DNA from: a virus
DNA length: 52,394 nt
Strand: one strand, 5' to 3'
Virus record (IMG/VR): IMGVR_UViG_3300042291_001547
Coordinates: 1 to 52,394 of that record
The translations under genes and the position numbers were made by a program. How positions within the stretch are numbered: the stretch's first letter is position 1; each line of letters opens with the position of its first letter. The notes below the pieces were generated by a model that did not search any database, was not told the origin of the DNA, and was given only the letters and a program-made list of their open reading frames with translations. Below, piece by piece: positions 47,479 to 52,394 of the stretch.

Positions 47479-48014
47479 AAACATATTACTTGATCCATGA
47501 GACAACAAAAGAACATGTACTTTGTAAACCCGGCAAACCGTTGCAGTGCATTGGCTACAAGACCGTCGAAGCCGACTCCGAAGGCTGGATCAAGCACACA
47601 GGGGATGAGTGTCCGTTGCCGGATGACGCACCCTGCTTAATCAGATTTAAATCTGACCACGAATCCGGCCGAACGGATGGTACCCACTGGCATTGGGACA
47701 TTGGGACAATAACCCACTACCGCCCCATCCTCACCGAGCAAGCGGAGCCGGTAAAAGAGCCAGACTACGACCCGCGCTCAGTGTCGTTTAACCCCAAGTC
47801 AATAACTGAAATGATTAATGAGTCTGGCGCAAAAGCATCTCCGTGTATAGACGTTATTACTCGGTTGAGCATTGCGCATAGCTCGGCGCAGCAGATACCC
47901 GACCTTGAAGCTGAGTTGCGGGAAGTGCTTGGCAGTATGGGGTATGACCTTGTGGCAAGGAGTCCGTTCACACAGCAGCGCCACGGCGCACAGGAGAATA
48001 ACAATGAAATATAG
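47475..48014 (+). CDS. Hypothetical protein
   Basis: 179 aa, ATGA overlap with the WDGH gene. N-terminal 'TYYLIHETTKEHVLCKPGKPLQCIGYKTVEADSEGWIKHTGDECPLP' looks like a small beta domain seen in phage accessory proteins; the rest is not recognised. The C-terminal 'TQQRHGAQENNNE' is encoded by the repeated CAGCGCCACGGCGCA element, which also precedes the next gene. Confidence 0.7.
   Translation: MKTYYLIHETTKEHVLCKPGKPLQCIGYKTVEADSEGWIKHTGDECPLPDDAPCLIRFKSDHESGRTDGTHWHWDIGTITHYRPILTEQAEPVKEPDYDPRSVSFNPKSITEMINESGAKASPCIDVITRLSIAHSSAQQIPDLEAELREVLGSMGYDLVARSPFTQQRHGAQENNNEI
47976..47990 (+). repeat. CAGCGCCACGGCGCA element, copy 1
   Basis: Fifteen bases with GCGCC/GGCGC arms; followed by CAGGAG and ATG 48004. 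The same element precedes the genes at 48361, 48617 and 49577. Confidence 0.75.
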
Positions 48015-48336
48015 AAAAAGGCCGGTAGTGATTGAAGCAACTCAGTGGTTTAAAAACGGGGATCATCCGCTTGACTATGTCAGCGACCCCGCGTCACACC
48101 GCAAGGCAAATAACTGGGAAGGGGAAGTGGTGCGGTATTTTCGTCATCCGGACAAAGCGTACGCCGGTGAGCGTGAGTGTGAAAAGTGCGGTCAGATAAT
48201 GCACTTGCATGGCTGGATCGACACGCTTGAAGGCGGTCACATTGTCTGCCCCGGCGACTGGATTATCACAGGCGTAAAGGGCGAACACTACCCCTGCAAG
48301 CCAGATATTTTTGAACTGACTTATGAGGCAGTTTAA
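48004..48336 (+). CDS. Conserved phage protein ('KYRKRPVVIEA...GEHYPCKPDIF')
   Basis: 110 aa from ATG 48004 (AGGAGAATAACA upstream). 'MKYRKRPVVIEATQW' and 'HIVCPGDWIITGVKGEHYPCKPDIFELTYEAV' are the two ends of a very common phage beta-protein of unknown function. 'CEKCGQIMHLHGW' may be a zinc site. Starts right after the first repeat element. Confidence 0.85.
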   Translation: MKYRKRPVVIEATQWFKNGDHPLDYVSDPASHRKANNWEGEVVRYFRHPDKAYAGERECEKCGQIMHLHGWIDTLEGGHIVCPGDWIITGVKGEHYPCKPDIFELTYEAV

Positions 48337-48349
48337 GCGCCACGGCGCA
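48336..48349 (+). repeat. AGCGCCACGGCGCA element, copy 2
   Basis: The first base is the last base of the preceding stop codon; AGGGGGAG and the next start (48361) follow. Confidence 0.7.
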
Positions 48350-48360
48350 CAGGGGGAGTG

Positions 48361-48615
48361 ATGGAAACTAAAGAACAAACAACAGCAGCATTTAAAGCAG
48401 AGCTTCAAGCATTGCTCGACAAGTACAGCGCAGAGCTTGAGGCAAAAGACCATTGGGAAGGCTACTCAGAGACCGGGGAGGATGTGCGTATGACAGTAGA
48501 CATTCCGGCGATTTACGATAGCGAACACAACTGCCTGCGTGAGTATACTGAGATTGATCTAGGCTCATACATATGGCCGACTGAGAAACAACAGCGCCAC
48601 GGCGCAGGAGAATGA
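48361..48615 (+). CDS. Hypothetical 84-aa protein
   Basis: ATG 48361 with AGGGGGAG just upstream; GTG 48358 is an alternative. Acidic 'FKAELQALLDKYSAELEAKDHWEGYSETGEDVRMTVDIP', an amphipathic N-terminal helix and beta C-terminus; phage accessory protein of unknown function. Its C-terminal 'QQRHGAGE' is encoded by repeat copy 3. Confidence 0.7.
   Translation: METKEQTTAAFKAELQALLDKYSAELEAKDHWEGYSETGEDVRMTVDIPAIYDSEHNCLREYTEIDLGSYIWPTEKQQRHGAGE
48592..48606 (+). repeat. CAGCGCCACGGCGCA element, copy 3
   Basis: Lies in the last codons of the preceding gene and is immediately followed by GGAGAATGA and the GTG start at 48617. Confidence 0.75.
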
Positions 48616-48616
48616 A

Positions 48617-48928
48617 GTGACAGACAGAGAATTGCTTGAAGCTGCGGCGAAGGCTGTTGGGTATGAAGTAACGTGGGACGAAAAGCTTGGAGACTTTACT
48701 GAAAAAAAGTGGTTTTCGTACACTTGGAACCCGCTCACCTCGGACGAAGATGCATTCAGGCTTATGGTGGATTGTGAGATGGAAGTAACGATTTACATCA
48801 CTAATGTCAGAGTAGAACACCCAGACGCCACGCCACGCGGGGCGGTTACCGAGAGATACTCCGACCACAACAACGACAAACACGCTGCAACCCGTCGAGC
48901 AATCGTCAGGGCTGCGGCAGGAGAATGA
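48617..48928 (+). CDS. Conserved small phage protein ('WNPLTSDEDAFRL')
   Basis: 103 aa, GTG 48617 preceded by GGAG. 'TDRELLEAAAKAVGYEV' and 'YTWNPLTSDEDAFRLMVD' then 'ATRRAIVRAAAGE' match a frequent phage family (similar to DUF2591-type proteins) of unknown function. Confidence 0.8.
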   Translation: MTDRELLEAAAKAVGYEVTWDEKLGDFTEKKWFSYTWNPLTSDEDAFRLMVDCEMEVTIYITNVRVEHPDATPRGAVTERYSDHNNDKHAATRRAIVRAAAGE

Positions 48929-48929
48929 G

Positions 48930-49097
48930 ATGAACTATAAAGAATCAGCCCTGTACGAACGGGGGCAGAAGTACAAACAGTTTGGTGAGATGCTGATGGA
49001 CGAGAACACAACCATCGTGAAGCTGTCGGATTTTGCTTTAGAAAACGGGTTTGAACTTCAACTGCAGGTCAAGCCTGCTACTGAGCCGCAGGAGTAA
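48930..49097 (+). CDS. 55-aa hypothetical protein
   Basis: ATG 48930 directly after the previous gene, GGAG upstream; stop TAA 49095-49097. 'MNYKESALYERGQKYKQFG', then 'TTIVKLSDFALENGFELQLQV'. A plausible small gene with no recognised family. Followed by a short hairpin. Confidence 0.65.
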   Translation: MNYKESALYERGQKYKQFGEMLMDENTTIVKLSDFALENGFELQLQVKPATEPQE

Positions 49098-49098
49098 C

Positions 49099-49119
49099 AC
49101 CGGCAACCCGCTCGCCGGT
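49099..49119 (+). terminator. Hairpin downstream of accessory genes
   Basis: ACCGGC (49099-49104) and GCCGGT (49114-49119), 6-bp stem with a 9-nt loop. Only TT follows, so weak as a terminator. Confidence 0.45.
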
Positions 49120-49150
49120 TTAAGAGCGGAAACTTATGGAGATAAAACCC

Positions 49151-49519
49151 ATGAAAGATGAAGTATTGTCTGAGATGAGCGACTGGAGGAACTGGCGGGA
49201 AGGAGATTGGATAGAATGTCTCTCCAATTTTGATGGAGGGCTTACCGCAGGCATGTTGTATACGTTGTTGAGCGTCGATTACCCTGGTGTGTACGTATTT
49301 CGCGACGACGATGGCGAAGAAAACGGAGCCTTAATAACGGATTTTCGCTGGCACAGTCGGCCAGTTATGCCGTTAACAGCCATGCAAAGTAGAGCTGCGA
49401 TAAAAGTGTTGCTTGAAAAAATTACCAGCGACCTTACCCCGGACGGGGCGCTCAAGTACACGCAGGCGGTGCTGAACCTTACCCACGCCGAGGCGACGCT
49501 GGCGAACATGCGTAAATAA
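49151..49519 (+). CDS. Hypothetical protein with beta-barrel-like start
   Basis: 122 aa from ATG 49151, preceded by GGAGATAAAACCC; ATG 49136 is an alternative with a poorer site. 'NWREGDWIECLSNFDGGLTAGMLYTLLSVDYPGVYVFRDDDGEENG' suggests a small SH3/PilZ-like beta fold, C-terminal 'LKYTQAVLNLTHAEATLANMRK' a helix. Unknown function. Confidence 0.7.
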   Translation: MKDEVLSEMSDWRNWREGDWIECLSNFDGGLTAGMLYTLLSVDYPGVYVFRDDDGEENGALITDFRWHSRPVMPLTAMQSRAAIKVLLEKITSDLTPDGALKYTQAVLNLTHAEATLANMRK

Positions 49520-49547
49520 AACCACGCTGCCATGGACGGCGGCACAA

Positions 49548-49562
49548 CAGCGCCACGGCGCA
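49548..49562 (+). repeat. CAGCGCCACGGCGCA element, copy 4
   Basis: Non-coding copy between two genes; ends 14 nt before ATG 49577, with AGGGAA following. Confidence 0.75.
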
Positions 49563-49576
49563 TAAAGGGAAATAAC

Positions 49577-49753
49577 ATGGACCATCGTGTCAAGTATATG
49601 ATCGATCTGATCGAAGATTGTAAGCAAGCCATGGGTGCTCACACAAACGAGCAAGCTTTTGAGCACCCGCAAGACCGCGCCAGGATAATAGCTGCTCTGG
49701 TAGTCGCCGATAGTTTCAACGGCCTGCGCAAAGCCATGGTCGAGGGGCGGTGA
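49577..49753 (+). CDS. 58-aa hypothetical protein
   Basis: ATG 49577 with AGGGA eight bases upstream. 'VKYMIDLIEDCKQAMGAHTNEQAFEHPQDRARIIAALVVADSFNGLRKAMVEGR', a short helical protein directly before the primase gene and overlapping its alternative GTG. Unknown function. Confidence 0.7.
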   Translation: MDHRVKYMIDLIEDCKQAMGAHTNEQAFEHPQDRARIIAALVVADSFNGLRKAMVEGR

Positions 49754-49755
49754 TT

Positions 49756-52158
49756 ATGTATCTGCCCGAAGCACTGACCGTATTACATGAGTTCGAGCTG
49801 GTGCCTGTTGCGCCTGGTGGCAAGCGGCCAATAGGTGAGAACTGGGAGTCCGGCCTGCCTACCGCCACGCTGCAGGAGATCGCTCGGCGGCACCCAACGG
49901 CTAACGTTGGCGTGCTCGCCAGGCGAAGACCCGCCGTGGACATCGACATCACCGACGAAGCCTGCGCCGAGGCCGTGCAGATGGCCGCCGAGATGGAGCT
50001 GGGCATCGCCCCGGTGCGCGTCGGCCAGGCGCCTAAGCGTCTGCTGATGTACCGCACCGACAAACCTTTTCGCAAGATGAAGGTGTTCCTGACCGCGCCT
50101 GACGGCGCATCGAAGGACGCCGATGGCAAGGAATACGCCGTTGAGTTCCTGGGCGAGGGTCAGCAGTACGTCGTCGAGGGCGTGCACCCATCCGGCAAGG
50201 GCTACGCCTGGGACACCGAGTCCTGGTGGGACCAGCCTCTGTGCGTGGTGAACGAAGACAGCGCCCGGGACTTCCTCGACGTGCTGCCGATCTACCTGCC
50301 GCCCGGCTGGACGGTGCGCTCCAAGGTTGCCCCTGTCACGGGCGGCGACGAAGACGACGACCTGCTGCTGTTAGCCCAGCGTCCGCTCGATGACTGGGAC
50401 ATTAACCGCGTGATCGCTGACATACTGCCCTACCTTGACCCTGACTGCGGGTACGACGAGTGGCTGCGCATTGGCCAGGCGTTGCACCACCAGGGCGAGG
50501 GCGACGCGGAGTGGCTGCAGCTGTGGGACGACTGGTCCTCAGCTGGCGCGAGCTGGGCGGAGGGCGTCTGCAGCGGCAAGTGGGACAGCTTCGGTGGCTA
50601 CTCTCGCCGTCGCGTCACGCTGGCCACGCTTATCTTTGAGACCAAGGCTGCGCGCGACGCTGCTCGGGTGGCCGCGTCCGGGGCAACGGTCGCGACGCTG
50701 CGCGCCCGGGTGGCGTTGGCCACTGACCTGGCTGATCTGGAGGTGACCATCTCCCGCGACGCACGGGGCGTTAAGATGTTAGAGGTCGACCGCGAGGGCC
50801 TGGCCGTGGACATCCGTAACCGGGTGCGCGAGCTGGGCGGTAACATAGGGCTGGGTATCGTCCGAGGCTGGCTTCGGCCGGCGAGGGTGACCCGCGACAA
50901 CGACGCTGCTGCGTTAGACGCTCCGCTGTGGGCTAAGGAGTGGGTGTTCTGCGCCAACGGGGACAAGTTCTTCAGCCTGGTGAACAAGCAGCAGGTCACC
51001 GCGTTTGGCTTTCGAGCCATGCACAACCGGCTGATGCCCGTTGACCTTGACACCGGTGAGCGGGCGCGCGCTGATGTCGCCTGCCTGGAGCAGTGGTCTA
51101 TCCCTGTCGTTGACAACCTGGCCTACGTCCCATGGGCAGGCGCTGTGTTCGAGATGTCAGGCTGCCGCTGGGCTAACCTGTTCAGAGACGATCTGGTGCC
51201 CGAGGTGCCTATCGAGATGACCGAGGAGGACTGGGACGCGGTGCGCGTTGTCCAGGCTCACGCTGCGGTTATGTTCCCCGACGAGCGCGAGCGCGAGCTG
51301 CTGCTGTCCTGGTGCGCATGGCAGGTGCAGAACCCAGGGGTGAAGGTGCGATGGGCGCCTTACCTGTTCGGACTGGAGGGCGACGGTAAGTCGTTCTGGG
51401 GTTCACTGGTCGGCTCTGCCATGGGGTCTATCAACGTGCGATCGATAACCGCCAAAGTGCTGGAGAGTCCGTTCACCGGGTGGACGGTGGGCGCTGCGGT
51501 TATTATGTTGGAGGAGATGAAACAGCATGGCCATAACCGGTTCGATGTGATGAACGCACTCAAGCCGCTGATCACCAATGACGTGGTTGAAGTCCATCCC
51601 AAGGGTCGGGACCCGTACATGGCGCCGAACACGGCCAACTATTTGTTGCTGTCTAACTACATGGACGGGGCGCCGGTGACGGATTCAGACAGGCGGTACC
51701 TGTTCCTGCGTTCGGCAGTTGAGCTGGATGAGGTGCGTAAGATGGACGCCGACGGGTACTTCGGTCGGCTGTTTAACGTTGTGCATAACCGGGCTGGTGC
51801 GATTCGTGCCTGGCTCCTGGGATACGACTTACACCCGGAGTTTTCAGCCAATGGCAGGGCACCCGTGACTGACGTCAGGGGCGCCGTGATCGAGGCAGTG
51901 AAGACAGATTTGGAGTCTGTTCTGGAGGATGTACTTGAAGATGAGGGGTTCGGAGATACGCTTGCGATCGCGGATCTGGTTACCGCTTTGAAATTGGCGG
52001 GGGTTGTTGAGGTGTCGGATCGGGGGATTGCGTCGGCGCTGGGTAAGCTTGGTTACTCTTTTGTTGCGAGAGTTCAGGTGAACGGGAGACGGGCGAGAGT
52101 GTGGAGTCGCAAGATTAGGACGGCGGAAGAGGCAAAAACGTGGGCTGCCCACATCTAA
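49756..52158 (+). CDS. Primase-helicase: PrimPol, PriCT-2 and SF3/D5-like ATPase
   Basis: 800 aa from ATG 49756 (AGGGG upstream; the overlapping GTG 49750 is possible). N-terminal primase-polymerase with catalytic D62-I-D64 in 'AVDIDITDEAC'; PriCT-2 domain about 208-285 ('CGYDEWLRIGQALHHQGEGDAEW...SAGASWAEGVCSGKW'); C-terminal SF3/DUF5906-type helicase with Walker A G539-LEGDGKS546, 'VIMLEEM' as Walker B-like, and 'ANYLLLSNYMDGAPVTDSDRRYLFL' (sensor-1/Arg finger). C-terminal 'LVTALKLAGVVEVSDRGIASALGKLGYSF' resembles a winged helix. The single replicative primase-helicase; origin-like repeats directly follow. Confidence 0.92.
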   Translation: MYLPEALTVLHEFELVPVAPGGKRPIGENWESGLPTATLQEIARRHPTANVGVLARRRPAVDIDITDEACAEAVQMAAEMELGIAPVRVGQAPKRLLMYRTDKPFRKMKVFLTAPDGASKDADGKEYAVEFLGEGQQYVVEGVHPSGKGYAWDTESWWDQPLCVVNEDSARDFLDVLPIYLPPGWTVRSKVAPVTGGDEDDDLLLLAQRPLDDWDINRVIADILPYLDPDCGYDEWLRIGQALHHQGEGDAEWLQLWDDWSSAGASWAEGVCSGKWDSFGGYSRRRVTLATLIFETKAARDAARVAASGATVATLRARVALATDLADLEVTISRDARGVKMLEVDREGLAVDIRNRVRELGGNIGLGIVRGWLRPARVTRDNDAAALDAPLWAKEWVFCANGDKFFSLVNKQQVTAFGFRAMHNRLMPVDLDTGERARADVACLEQWSIPVVDNLAYVPWAGAVFEMSGCRWANLFRDDLVPEVPIEMTEEDWDAVRVVQAHAAVMFPDERERELLLSWCAWQVQNPGVKVRWAPYLFGLEGDGKSFWGSLVGSAMGSINVRSITAKVLESPFTGWTVGAAVIMLEEMKQHGHNRFDVMNALKPLITNDVVEVHPKGRDPYMAPNTANYLLLSNYMDGAPVTDSDRRYLFLRSAVELDEVRKMDADGYFGRLFNVVHNRAGAIRAWLLGYDLHPEFSANGRAPVTDVRGAVIEAVKTDLESVLEDVLEDEGFGDTLAIADLVTALKLAGVVEVSDRGIASALGKLGYSFVARVQVNGRRARVWSRKIRTAEEAKTWAAHI

Positions 52159-52166
52159 GTGGGCAG
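52145..52166. repeat. Inverted repeat CTGCCCAC / GTGGGCAG over primase stop codon
   Basis: Perfect 8-bp arms (52145-52152 and 52159-52166), 6-nt loop; the TAA stop is inside the loop. The right arm is the first of the GTGGGCAG repeats. May be a transcription barrier or replication-protein site. Confidence 0.75.
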
Positions 52167-52371
52167 AAACGCTATGTGGGCAGGGATGTGGGCAGCTGTA
52201 ACCCCCTGATTCTACTCTTCTTATTTATATATATACCCACATACCCACATAAGTATATAAAAGTACGCATATAGGAGAGTGTATATACTGTATAAGTATA
52301 CATATATGTGTTTCTGTAACATAGCGAATAGGAAAGGGGGTTTTTGTGGGCAGGTGGGCAGATGTGGGCAG
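52159..52371. other. Candidate replication origin: iteron-like repeats around an A+T-rich core
   Basis: GTGGGCAG occurs six times on the plus strand: 52159, 52176, 52188, 52346, 52354, 52364. The related heptamer ATGTGGG occurs three times on each strand, including adjacent CCCACAT at 52236 and 52244. Between the two GTGGGCAG groups lies about 130 nt of highly A+T-rich sequence with many TATA/ATATA steps (about 52210-52330). Downstream of a primase-helicase, this is the classical appearance of an iteron and unwinding region. The repeats and A+T bias are seen; origin activity is inference. A rightward promoter for VRR-NUC could also lie here. Confidence 0.6.
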
Positions 52372-52394
52372 GGAGAGTTCCCTGGAGAAAAAGC
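52346..52394 (+). CDS. VRR-NUC nuclease, 5' end (continues at base 32 if circular)
   Basis: GTG 52346 preceded by GGAAAGGGGG and five T's opens a frame MGRWADVGRESSLEKK that matches the start of the 1-261 gene with two substitutions (S/R and K/N). It continues to the end of the window without a stop. Supports circular joining of the contig and gives the true N-terminus of the nuclease. Confidence 0.7.
   Translation, partial: MGRWADVGRESSLEKK
52364..52394 (+). repeat. Terminal 31-bp near-repeat of the contig start
   Basis: 52364-52394 and 1-31 differ at two positions only (equivalent to bases 15 and 27). Consistent with a circular or terminally redundant genome whose contig ends carry sequencing errors or two haplotypes. 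Confidence 0.8.

Noticed and set aside
1-52394. CRISPR array or diversity-generating retroelement
   Set aside because: No regularly spaced repeats with unique spacers and no reverse transcriptase were seen; the repeats found are in-frame coding repeats or short regulatory motifs.

Overview
The window reads as the nearly complete genome of a tailed dsDNA phage with a podovirus-type gene set: a large terminase, a P22/T7-class portal, an N4-gp56-type major capsid protein, a short-tail adaptor/nozzle pair, fibres, Ala-rich internal virion proteins, and one giant injected protein of 3913 aa. There is no tape-measure gene, tail-tube gene, tail sheath gene or integrase. Strong Shine-Dalgarno sites, sigma70-like promoters, a lipobox protein and a GH24 lysozyme/holin pair point to a Gram-negative, probably proteobacterial, host. 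No phage RNA polymerase is visible, so host polymerase is presumably used. The last 31 bases nearly repeat the first 31 (29 of 31 identical), so the contig is probably circular or terminally redundant and was cut inside a VRR-NUC nuclease gene.

Layout. (1) 1-1558, rightward: VRR-NUC nuclease and SNF2-like helicase, the end of a replication module that begins at the primase-helicase (49756-52158) and crosses the contig junction. (2) 4229-1537, leftward: a compact early/regulatory unit with an XRE-type repressor candidate, a small lipoprotein, a DUF932 protein and an HTH protein. It has two near-identical promoter/operator elements and, unexpectedly, two sequences that satisfy the whole hammerhead-ribozyme consensus: type III at 4117-4063 and type II at 2817-2767. 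Each ends immediately before a Shine-Dalgarno sequence. (3) 4382-39053, rightward: packaging, head, tail, fibres, lysis, internal virion proteins and the giant polyvalent protein. (4) 45144-39028, leftward: Cas4-like nuclease, SSB, family-A DNA polymerase and small accessory proteins. (5) 45284-49753, rightward: about a dozen small accessory genes, several preceded by a repeated GC-rich 15-mer. (6) 49756-52394: PrimPol/SF3 primase-helicase followed by an A+T-rich region framed by GTGGGCAG/ATGTGGG repeats, a candidate replication origin.

How it fits together: the leftward unit looks like an early switch, in which a repressor candidate sits under promoters whose -35 boxes lie inside a 17-bp palindrome and whose mRNAs carry self-cleaving RNAs just upstream of two translation starts. 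The replication proteins (primase-helicase, PolA, SSB, Cas4-like nuclease, helicase, VRR-NUC) are split over two opposing units around the putative origin. The rightward structural unit is tightly packed, mostly with ATGA/GTGA/TAATG overlaps, and is divided by two consecutive strong terminators after the capsid block. The main novelty candidates are the paired hammerhead ribozymes with their promoters, the iteron-like origin, two families of start-associated repeats, and the FSRKQ-punctuated giant protein.
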